Made by a program: the position numbers and the translations under genes. Source: Candidatus Gastranaerophilales bacterium (GTDB taxonomy: Bacteria; Cyanobacteriota; Vampirovibrionia; Gastranaerophilales; Gastranaerophilaceae). Taken from it: 6,503 nucleotides of DNA. The notes under the pieces were generated by a model that saw only the letters and a program-made list of their open reading frames with translations, ran no database searches and was not told the DNA's origin. Location: the NCBI GenBank assembly GCA_944325615.1, contig CALVAU010000089.1, positions 1 to 6,503 on the forward strand. Direction: 5' to 3'. Positions 1 through 4,062 of this stretch are shown piece after piece; positions within the stretch are counted from its first letter, which is position 1, and each line of letters opens with the position of its first letter.

Positions 1-9
1 ATAATATCA

Positions 10-49
10 AAAGCAAGCTTTGTTTGAGCAAAGCGAGTCAGCTTGCTTT
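10..49. repeat. Inverted repeat, 10-bp arms
   Basis: AAAGCAAGCT (10-19) is the exact reverse complement of AGCTTGCTTT (40-49), separated by 20 nt. An alternative shorter hairpin, GCTTTG (17-22) with CAAAGC (29-34), overlaps it, so two competing folds are possible. No T-run follows, so it is not a standard intrinsic terminator on the plus strand. Confidence 0.55.
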
Positions 50-102
50 AGGTGAAACAAATTACAATTGATTAGCGAACGGAGTATCAGGTCGTGGTTT
101 GC

Positions 103-124
103 GTCGCTTTTCCATAAAAGCGAC
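103..124. repeat. Perfect 9-bp hairpin with 4-nt loop
   Basis: GTCGCTTTT (103-111) pairs exactly with AAAAGCGAC (116-124) around the loop CCAT. It lies inside the GC-richer block and is followed by more G/C-rich sequence (125-152) containing a small GTCT/AGAC pairing (129-132 with 138-141). A T-rich stretch begins only at 156. It may be part of a structured RNA or of an intergenic repeat. Confidence 0.6.
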
Positions 125-199
125 CGCCGTCTGCGTAAGACCCGCCGGGGGCTATATTATTTTTTGATTTATTCTTATAACAAATATTATGTAAAAAAT

Positions 200-228
200 T
201 TGTTTTTATTCGAAATTTTAATTATAAT
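200..228 (+). promoter_or_regulatory. Sigma70-type promoter giving a leaderless export-ATPase mRNA
   Basis: TTGTTT (200-205) is followed after exactly 17 bp by a perfect TATAAT (223-228). Six nucleotides separate the -10 box from the A of the ATG at 235, so the expected transcription start is the start codon itself. There is no Shine-Dalgarno sequence in front of that ATG, which agrees with a leaderless message. The boxes are directly visible; the start site is inferred. Confidence 0.6.
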
Positions 229-234
229 CTGAGT

Positions 235-1314
235 ATGCAGAATTTGGATGACAGCAGACTTGCTGATTTAAAAAATAGAGTTAAAAATAAGCTCGATGAA
301 ACAAACCTATATCAGTTTAAAGGTACTGTATCAAAGTTGTTGGGACTTACTGTTGAAGTAAAATTGCCTGGACTTAAAATTGGCGATTTATGTTATATTG
401 AAACAGATACTGGTGAGAAAAAACCTGCAGAAGTTGTTGCATTCAAAGGTGAAGCTGCACAATTGCTTTTGTTGCTTGATGGAAACGGTATCGGGCAGGG
501 AAGTTTGGTTACATCAATGGGAAAACCTATTATTATTCCTGTCGGTGATTTCCTTTTAGGCAGATTGATTAATCCGATGGGAGAGCCTATTGACGGCAAA
601 CCTCTTGATACAACTGGGGCTACTTGGCGTCCTATTGAAGGGCCTCCGCCAAGACCTTTTGAGCGCCCGATAATTACAGAGATATTTTCAACCGGAGTAA
701 GAGCTATTGATAGTTGTATGACAATGGGATGCGGACAGCGTCTTGGTCTTTTTGCAGGCTCAGGTGTCGGTAAAAGTACGCTATTGGGTATGATTGCAAG
801 AAATTCTGATGCTGATGTAAACGTTGTAGCTCTAATCGGTGAACGTGGTCGTGAGGTAAAAGAGTTTGTAGAGGATGCGCTTGGTGAAGAAGGTATGAAA
901 AAATCAGTGCTGGTCTGCTCAACTGGTGATCAGCCTCCATTGATAAGACAAAAAGCTCTTCAGGCTGCGACTGCCGTTTGTGAATATTTCAGAGATCAGG
1001 GTAAAAAAGTTTTTTTAATGACAGATACTGTTACTCGTTGTGCTATGGCAGGTCGTGAGGTTGGACTTTCAATTGGTGAGCCTCCTACTATGAAAGGTTA
1101 TCCGCCATCTATTTTCTCTTGGCTCCAAAAAGTTTTGGAACGTGCAGGGAATAGTCCTAAGGGTTCGATTACTGCTCTTTATACAGTATTGATGGAAGGT
1201 GATGATATTTCAGATCCTATTGTAGATATTGTGCGTGGTATTGTTGACGGGCACATTTTCTTATCCCGTAAGGTTGCTGAGATGAACCATTATCCCGCTA
1301 TTGACGTTTTATGA
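235..1314 (+). CDS. fliI: Flagellar/type III export ATPase (FliI/SctN family), main part ending at an in-frame TGA
   Basis: ATPase of the flagellar or injectisome type III export apparatus, related to the F1 ATPase beta subunit. It acts at the cytoplasmic face of the export gate and uses ATP to release substrates from chaperones. The N-terminal beta-barrel is at about residues 20-95. The Walker A loop AGSGVGKST is at 174-182, the catalytic Glu is E203 in LIGERGREV, and the Walker B Asp is D264 in FLMTDTVTR. The segment HYPAIDVL ends at residue 359, where TGA stops the frame. In the family this continues with a residue such as A or G and then SISR plus a helical C-terminal domain, and exactly that follows here in the same frame (see 1315-1581). 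The intact gene would have 448 codons, normal for FliI. The start is set by the promoter, with no ribosome site. No other flagellar gene is visible, so FliI versus SctN is not settled. Confidence 0.9.
   Translation: MQNLDDSRLADLKNRVKNKLDETNLYQFKGTVSKLLGLTVEVKLPGLKIGDLCYIETDTGEKKPAEVVAFKGEAAQLLLLLDGNGIGQGSLVTSMGKPIIIPVGDFLLGRLINPMGEPIDGKPLDTTGATWRPIEGPPPRPFERPIITEIFSTGVRAIDSCMTMGCGQRLGLFAGSGVGKSTLLGMIARNSDADVNVVALIGERGREVKEFVEDALGEEGMKKSVLVCSTGDQPPLIRQKALQAATAVCEYFRDQGKKVFLMTDTVTRCAMAGREVGLSIGEPPTMKGYPPSIFSWLQKVLERAGNSPKGSITALYTVLMEGDDISDPIVDIVRGIVDGHIFLSRKVAEMNHYPAIDVL
1312..1314 (+). other. In-frame TGA inside the export ATPase gene
   Basis: The reading is ATT GAC GTT TTA TGA AGT ATT TCA, that is I-D-V-L-stop-S-I-S. 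Homologues carry an ordinary residue (often Ala or Gly) at this point. A single-base change from GGA (Gly) or CGA (Arg) would create it. The frame is conserved on both sides, so this is a substitution and not an indel. Confidence 0.9.
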
Positions 1315-1581
1315 AGTATTTCAAGGTTAATGTCGGCGATTGCAACGCCTGAACATAAAGCTGCTGCAGGCAAAATGCGTGCAATTATGGCTTTGTATCG
1401 AGAAAACAAAGATTTGATTGATGTAGGTATGTATCAGCCAGGAACAAATCCTAAATTAGATATTGCAATTGAAATGATGCCCAAAATTAATGCGTTTTTG
1501 CAGCAACGAACAACCGATATCGTAAGTATGGATACAACAATCGGTACTTTGGTTGATATGATGAAAGATGTTGAAATTTAA
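1315..1581 (+). pseudogene. fliI: C-terminal domain of the same export ATPase, downstream of the TGA
   Basis: This stretch continues the ATPase frame without a shift: SISRLMSAIATPEHKAAAG, then a helical region with GMYQPGTNPKLDIAIE and a NAFLQQ segment. This is the standard FliI/SctN C-terminal domain that packs against the ATPase core. It is the second part of a single 235-1581 gene. An ATG at 1330 could be taken as an independent start, but its only ribosome-site candidate (AAGG, 1323-1326) is 3 nt away. A protein starting there would also lack SISRL, so a separate gene is unlikely. The absence of further damage in about 88 codons suggests a recent mutation, a sequencing error or tolerated readthrough. 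The TAA (1579-1581) overlaps the stop of the convergent minus-strand gene. Confidence 0.85.
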
Positions 1582-1823
1582 GGTTTTGCGTTTGTATTTT
1601 CAATCAGATTTTTTAGTTTTTCAGCTATTATAATCGTGTTAATTGTTTTGTCATGCAAGGTTAAAGCTACAGAGTTTATATCTTGCGGTGTAATTTCAAA
1701 GTCTTTTGCTATTGCTGTTGTATTTGAGATTAATTTTATATGTGAGAGTATATCTTGCAGTTTGTATTCAAGTTCAGCTATTAAGTCGTCATATCTTCCA
1801 AATTGAGAGTTTTGGTGCGTCAT
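1578..1823 (-). CDS. Small helical protein of unknown function (81 aa)
   Basis: I do not recognise this family. It is kept as a real gene because an AAAGGA ribosome site (1829-1834) lies 5 nt before its ATG, and a near-consensus promoter sits upstream (TTGACA, 17 bp, TACAAT; 1863-1891). The protein has no signal peptide or membrane segment. It looks mostly alpha-helical: an amphipathic stretch at about residues 10-33 (YDDLIAELEYKLQDIL), a short segment EITPQDINSVA at about 44-54, and a second amphipathic helix at about 58-77 (TINTIIIAEKLKNLIEN). There are no Cys residues and no catalytic motif. It is divergent from the Cro/C1-type regulator at 1934, which may control it. Its stop overlaps the export ATPase stop tail to tail, with no terminator between them. 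Confidence 0.75.
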   Translation of the reverse strand: MTHQNSQFGRYDDLIAELEYKLQDILSHIKLISNTTAIAKDFEITPQDINSVALTLHDKTINTIIIAEKLKNLIENTNAKP

Positions 1824-1828
1824 TAAAG

Positions 1829-1834
1829 TCCTTT
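1829..1834 (-). promoter_or_regulatory. Ribosome binding site of the 81-aa gene
   Basis: On the minus strand AAAGGA is followed by 5 nt and the ATG ending at 1821. It fixes the start and supports the ORF as a gene. Confidence 0.7.
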
Positions 1835-1856
1835 TAATGTAAATAAATGTTTCTAT

Positions 1857-1876
1857 AATCTAATTGTAACTAGATT
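1857..1876. promoter_or_regulatory. Candidate operator: inverted repeat over the -10 box
   Basis: AATCTA (1857-1862) and TAGATT (1871-1876) are exact inverted repeats with an 8-bp spacer. The spacer contains the -10 box of the minus-strand promoter. A dyad of this size is typical of Cro/C1-type repressor sites, and such a regulator is encoded next door. The octamer AATTGTAA also occurs twice in this intergenic region (1862-1869 and 1904-1911). Binding is inferred, not shown. Confidence 0.4.
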
Positions 1877-1891
1877 TAATCGAGTTGTCAA
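1863..1891 (-). promoter_or_regulatory. Near-consensus sigma70-type promoter for the 81-aa gene
   Basis: Read on the minus strand, a perfect -35 box TTGACA (1891 to 1886) is separated by exactly 17 bp from the -10 box TACAAT (1868 to 1863). Transcription would start near 1856, giving a leader of about 33 nt that includes the ribosome site. This is the best-matched promoter in the window, suggesting strong expression unless repressed. Confidence 0.75.
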
Positions 1892-1921
1892 TAGAAAAAT
1901 GCCAATTGTAAACGCAAAATT

Positions 1922-1927
1922 TATAAT
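1922..1927 (+). promoter_or_regulatory. -10 box giving a leaderless regulator mRNA
   Basis: A perfect TATAAT lies 6 nt before the ATG at 1934, the same arrangement as at the export ATPase gene. There is no Shine-Dalgarno sequence in front of the ATG. A clear -35 box is lacking; the 1899-1904 region is a poor match, which would fit a promoter needing activation or tuning by a regulator. Confidence 0.5.
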
Positions 1928-1933
1928 TAGAAT

Positions 1934-2137
1934 ATGGTAATCGTTAATTTATACAAGGTTAAATGGAATAAAAGATATACAAGCAAAGAAATTGCTAAAA
2001 TTTCTGGTCTGAGTACAGCTACAATAACAAAGTTGACTAAAGGTGAACACGTTGATATGAAATTGAGTACTTTAGAGAAAATAGCAAAGTTTTTAAATTG
2101 CAGTGTGAAGGATATTTTAGAAGAAATTCCTGATTAG
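1934..2137 (+). CDS. Small Cro/C1-type (XRE) HTH transcriptional regulator
   Basis: A 67-residue protein made almost entirely of one Cro/C1-type DNA-binding domain. The segment TSKEIAKISGLSTATITKL (about residues 16-34) is the helix-turn-helix, with the recognition helix around STATITKLTKG. It is followed by LSTLEKIAKFLNCSVKDILE, the typical fourth and fifth helices of the short YozG-like/HTH_26 group. There is no ligand or dimerisation domain beyond this. The ATG is 6 nt after a TATAAT box, so translation is probably leaderless. The gene is divergent from the 81-aa gene across a 110-bp region holding a dyad over the opposing promoter. Control of that gene and of itself is the simplest proposal. 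It ends in TAG. Confidence 0.88.
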   Translation: MVIVNLYKVKWNKRYTSKEIAKISGLSTATITKLTKGEHVDMKLSTLEKIAKFLNCSVKDILEEIPD

Positions 2138-2167
2138 TTTTTGTTATATATACATTTTTTTCCTTTG

Positions 2168-2176
2168 TGATAGAAT
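2168..2176 (+). promoter_or_regulatory. Extended -10 promoter of the ZIP transporter gene
   Basis: TG at 2168-2169, one base, then TAGAAT (2171-2176) form an extended -10 element; no good -35 box is seen 17 bp upstream. Transcription would begin near 2183, only about 12 nt before the ATG, so the ribosome site GGAG (2183-2186) would be the very 5' end of the message. Confidence 0.5.
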
Positions 2177-2182
2177 GGTTGC

Positions 2183-2186
2183 GGAG
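2183..2186 (+). promoter_or_regulatory. Ribosome binding site of the ZIP transporter gene
   Basis: GGAG lies 8 nt before the ATG at 2195 and supports that start. Confidence 0.65.
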
Positions 2187-2194
2187 ATGAAATT

Positions 2195-2998
2195 ATGAAT
2201 TTACCGCAAAATTTTGTACCCGCAATGTTAATGACTTTGTTTGCAGGACTTACCACTGCAATAGGTGGCGGGATTGCTTTTATTGTAAAAAAAGATAACC
2301 TTCGTGCATTATCTGTTGGACTTGGTTTTTCAGCAGGTGTTATGATATTTTTATCATTTACGGATATTATTCCAGAAGCATCTGAGATGTTAGCTGTAAA
2401 TTATCCAAATATGCATGAGTGGATGGTTTTTATGGGATTTATTATCGGAATTGTTGTTGCGATTCTGATTGATTATTTTTTGCCTGATCACGTTGATCCT
2501 GATGAATTGGCAGATCCTGAAGCCCCTTGTAATCACAGACATAAAATAAAACGTGCAGGGCTTTTGACAGCTATTGCAATTTGTGTACACAACTTTCCTG
2601 AAGGTATGGCAACCTTTTTGACTACTACTCAGGATTTGACTTTAGGTATTACAGTTGGTCTTGCAATTGCAATTCATAATATTCCTGAAGGTATTGCCGT
2701 TGCATTGCCTATTTATCATGTAACCGGCAAAAAAAGATATGCGATGTTATATGCAGCATTGTCTGGTATGACAGAGCCTATCGGGGCTTTGATAGGTATG
2801 ATTTTGTTTAGCTTATTTTTACCTCAAGTACTTGTTGGGATTTTACTTGCAGCTGTTGCAGGTATTATGATTTATCTTTCATTTGATACATTGCTTCCTT
2901 TATCAAGAGAGTATGGCAATTGGCACTTGTCAATGGTAGGAATTGTAACAGGTATGCTATTTGTCTGGGCTGGATTAATAGTATTGGGGCATGTCTAA
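2195..2998 (+). CDS. zupT: ZIP-family divalent metal (zinc) transporter, ZupT-like
   Basis: Inner-membrane metal importer of the ZIP family, bringing Zn(II) and possibly Fe(II) or Mn(II) into the cytoplasm. At 267 residues it matches the length of bacterial ZupT. About eight membrane segments can be drawn: near 8-28, 35-58, 74-95, 123-145, 147-171, 180-205, 207-230 and 240-265. The two family signatures are present: HNFPEG (132-137) in segment 4 and HNIPEG (161-166) in segment 5, whose His, Asn and Glu residues form the binuclear metal site. E194 in GMTEPIG (segment 6) is also conserved. The loop between segments 3 and 4 (about 96-122) is rich in Asp, His and Cys, including DHVDPDE and CNHRHK, as is common for ZIP metal-sensing loops. 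It has its own promoter and terminator, so it is probably monocistronic. No clear Zur box was seen. Confidence 0.93.
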   Translation: MNLPQNFVPAMLMTLFAGLTTAIGGGIAFIVKKDNLRALSVGLGFSAGVMIFLSFTDIIPEASEMLAVNYPNMHEWMVFMGFIIGIVVAILIDYFLPDHVDPDELADPEAPCNHRHKIKRAGLLTAIAICVHNFPEGMATFLTTTQDLTLGITVGLAIAIHNIPEGIAVALPIYHVTGKKRYAMLYAALSGMTEPIGALIGMILFSLFLPQVLVGILLAAVAGIMIYLSFDTLLPLSREYGNWHLSMVGIVTGMLFVWAGLIVLGHV

Positions 2999-3027
2999 TT
3001 AGAAAATAAAAAAAGTTTAATCAAACA

Positions 3028-3067
3028 AAATAATGCAGTTTTAGGATAATATAAAACTGCATTATTT
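3028..3067. terminator. Long hairpin terminator after the ZIP transporter gene
   Basis: The arm at 3028-3043 pairs perfectly with 3052-3067 (16 bp) around the 8-nt loop GGATAATA. The stem has an A-rich 5' flank and an AU-rich 3' flank rather than a clean T-run. It may terminate in both directions and separates the host transporter from the phage-like region. Confidence 0.7.
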
Positions 3068-3089
3068 ATATGGTTTGTAAGTTGATATT

Positions 3090-3135
3090 GTCCGTATTTT
3101 TACGTACGAAATTCTACGTACGTGTAATTGCGGAC
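3090..3135. repeat. 46-nt near-perfect palindrome
   Basis: The two halves share one symmetry axis: GTCCGTA (3090-3096) pairs with TGCGGAC (3129-3135), and TACGTACG (3101-3108) pairs with CGTACGTG (3117-3124). Counting G-T wobbles, only two T-T mismatches interrupt the 19-position arms around an 8-nt loop. TACGTACG also occurs as a direct repeat (3101-3108 and 3115-3122). It is followed at once by TTTTATAATTTT, which could be a terminator tail or the TATAAT box (3139-3144) of a promoter for the next gene. The role is undecided: operator, terminator or recombination site. Confidence 0.65.
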
Positions 3136-3157
3136 TTTTATAATTTTCAGAATAGTT

Positions 3158-3163
3158 TATACT
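3158..3163 (+). promoter_or_regulatory. Possible -10 box upstream of the Cys-rich gene
   Basis: TATACT lies about 68 nt before the preferred ATG, and a second candidate, TATAAT, is at 3139-3144 directly after the palindrome. Neither has a good -35 box at 17 bp, so the assignment is weak. Confidence 0.25.
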
Positions 3164-3230
3164 CAAAATGTAGATACGGTTGAAGCAGATAACAGAAGGG
3201 AAGATAAATTCAACCGTAATGGGAGAAATA

Positions 3231-3626
3231 ATGGGATATATTCATTGTTGTGGCGGTTTGCGCAGAACAAGGACGTATTTTGTCAAGCCGGAAAAAGGGT
3301 TTAGTGAATGTCGTCTGGATTTATTAGAAGAATGTCCGGTATGCGCAAATAAGGTAATACAACTTACAAGAAGAAGTTTAGATAATAAAATTTCTGTTGT
3401 TAGAAAAACCAATGAAAAAGCCGAAAAATTTTTTGAAAAATTAAAACGACTTATTCTATACGAACAAGATAGTTTGCCGCTATCGGTTTCACAAGTTAAT
3501 AAAAAAGATTTGGGGTACTCGGAATATGGTAAAAAATGTTTTTGTTCTTCAAATCTCAGCACATTGAAAATCGGAAAATATGAAAATAAAGATTTGATAT
3601 CTCAAGAAAAAATTCTTTTAAAGTAA
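3231..3626 (+). CDS. Cys-rich, probably zinc-binding phage-region protein of unknown function
   Basis: I do not recognise the family. The ATG at 3231 is preferred because GGGAG (3221-3225) lies 5 nt upstream. A longer frame from a TTG at 3180, and an ATG at 3219, lack ribosome sites. The 131-residue product has seven Cys: C6 and C7 in HCCGG, C27, a CPVC knuckle (C35, C38) and a CFC pair near the end (C103, C105). HCC plus CPVC could hold one zinc ion, and the late CFC may contribute too. A basic, probably helical middle (about 47-76, RKTNEKAEKFFEKLKRL) follows the knuckle, and the tail is Lys-rich. No signal peptide or membrane segment is seen. DNA or RNA binding is a guess from the basic charge and Cys pairs. 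It is the first gene of the phage-like region. Confidence 0.65.
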   Translation: MGYIHCCGGLRRTRTYFVKPEKGFSECRLDLLEECPVCANKVIQLTRRSLDNKISVVRKTNEKAEKFFEKLKRLILYEQDSLPLSVSQVNKKDLGYSEYGKKCFCSSNLSTLKIGKYENKDLISQEKILLK

Positions 3627-3746
3627 GTAGATATAAGGTTAAAAAACTCCAACTCTAAGATACACAGAAAATCCGTTAATTAAAACGGAAATATTCTTAA
3701 ATTATCTTACTCTTGCGGGAGGAGGTTATAATCCTCCCTTTTTTTT
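3627..3746 (+). ncRNA. Candidate structured RNA or 3' UTR ending in the terminator
   Basis: No ORF is seen here. TAAGATA (3656-3662) pairs with TATCTTA (3703-3709), enclosing a perfect 6-bp hairpin, TCCGTT (3672-3677) with AACGGA (3684-3689). The terminator stem at 3717-3738 follows 7 nt later. This nested structure plus terminator resembles a small RNA or a structured 3' end. No clear promoter was found inside, so processing from the Cys-rich gene mRNA is the more likely source. Confidence 0.3.
3717..3746 (+). terminator. Intrinsic terminator
   Basis: GGGAGGA (3717-3723) pairs perfectly with TCCTCCC (3732-3738) around an 8-nt loop and is followed by eight T residues (3739-3746). This is the strongest intrinsic terminator in the window. 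It separates the Cys-rich gene from the HTH-amidase-structural gene cluster. Confidence 0.9.
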
Positions 3747-3822
3747 AAATAGAAGTATTATTAATCAACGGGATTTTGTGTACGCTAATATTTAGAAAAG
3801 ATATAAATAACCTTTTAATAAC

Positions 3823-3827
3823 AAGGA
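3823..3827 (+). promoter_or_regulatory. Ribosome binding site of the LuxR-type HTH gene
   Basis: AAGGA lies 9 nt before the ATG at 3837. CCTT at 3811-3814 could pair with AAGG (3823-3826) and partly mask it. The sequence between the terminator and this site (3747-3822) must hold the promoter, but no convincing box pair was found. Confidence 0.55.
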
Positions 3828-3836
3828 ATTAAGATA

Positions 3837-4040
3837 ATGAGATTATCACCAAAGGAAGTGAGAGTTTTGACTTTGGTTGCCAAGGGTTATTCAGATAAGG
3901 AAGTTGGTTTAAAATTAAAAATTTCAGAACGAACCGTACAAACTCATATGACGAGAATCCTTCTTAAACTTGATGCAAAAAACAGAGTCAATGCAGCAGT
4001 ATTATTTTTCATAAATAATCCGAAATTATTAGAGAACTAG
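3837..4040 (+). CDS. Stand-alone LuxR/GerE-type HTH DNA-binding protein
   Basis: The whole 67-residue protein is one LuxR/GerE DNA-binding domain. LSPKEVRVLTLVAKGYSDKE (3-22) is the characteristic first helix and turn, VGLKLKISERTVQTHMTRIL (24-43) contains the scaffold and recognition helices, and KLDAKNRVNAAV (44-55) is the fourth helix. No receiver or autoinducer domain is present, and the gene starts right at the domain with a proper ribosome site. It is therefore a small protein by design rather than a visible truncation. It precedes the amidase by 22 nt and is probably in its operon. A role as activator or repressor of the phage late genes is plausible; a small-terminase-like DNA-binding role is an alternative I cannot exclude. 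Confidence 0.88.
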   Translation: MRLSPKEVRVLTLVAKGYSDKEVGLKLKISERTVQTHMTRILLKLDAKNRVNAAVLFFINNPKLLEN

Positions 4041-4062
4041 TCTTGCAAATATAAGGTATGCT

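Larger units (their letters stand above)
1..234. other. Intergenic region with GC-richer hairpin block; no supported gene
   Basis: No convincing gene is seen. A frame open from the left edge on the plus strand ends at a TGA at 69-71 (last residues GETNYN); it could be the tail of an upstream gene but has nothing recognisable. On the minus strand several frames stay open across 70-155 without a good start or ribosome site. The segment 70-155 is clearly richer in G+C than its surroundings, and 1-155 contains two perfect inverted repeats (10-19 with 40-49, and 103-111 with 116-124). From 156 the sequence turns AT-rich and carries the promoter of the export ATPase gene. A structured RNA or a dispersed intergenic repeat would both fit; neither can be proved here. 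Confidence 0.5.

Noticed and set aside
3..155. Small ORFs on both strands in the left block
   Set aside because: No start codon with a ribosome site and no recognisable protein. Several frames are open at once, which fits structured non-coding DNA.
393..940. Minus-strand ORFs opposite the export ATPase gene
   Set aside because: They lie wholly inside a strongly conserved gene and encode nothing recognisable.
1312..1314. Whole-genome recoding of TGA to Trp or Gly
   Set aside because: Trp is encoded by TGG and Gly by GGN throughout these genes, and no other gene contains an in-frame TGA. One codon is not enough to claim a changed code.
1312..1349. Selenocysteine insertion at the TGA
   Set aside because: A GGCG/CGCC stem of only 4 bp lies about 20 nt downstream (1335-1349), too weak for a SECIS element, and no selenoprotein is known in this ATPase family.
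1330..1581. Separate 83-aa gene starting at the ATG at 1330
   Set aside because: It is the in-frame continuation of the export ATPase C-terminal domain. The only ribosome-site candidate is 3 nt from the ATG, too close.
1578..2137. Toxin-antitoxin pair made of the 81-aa protein and the Cro/C1-type regulator
   Set aside because: The genes are divergent rather than co-transcribed and the 81-aa protein shows no toxin motif, so a simple regulator-target pair is the safer reading.
3180..3230. TTG start at 3180 or ATG at 3219 for the Cys-rich gene
   Set aside because: Neither has a ribosome site at a proper distance, whereas the ATG at 3231 has GGGAG 5 nt upstream.
3242..3562. 106-aa minus-strand ORF opposite the Cys-rich gene
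   Set aside because: No ribosome site or promoter was seen, and the plus-strand frame has both a ribosome site and patterned Cys pairs. Treated as a shadow.
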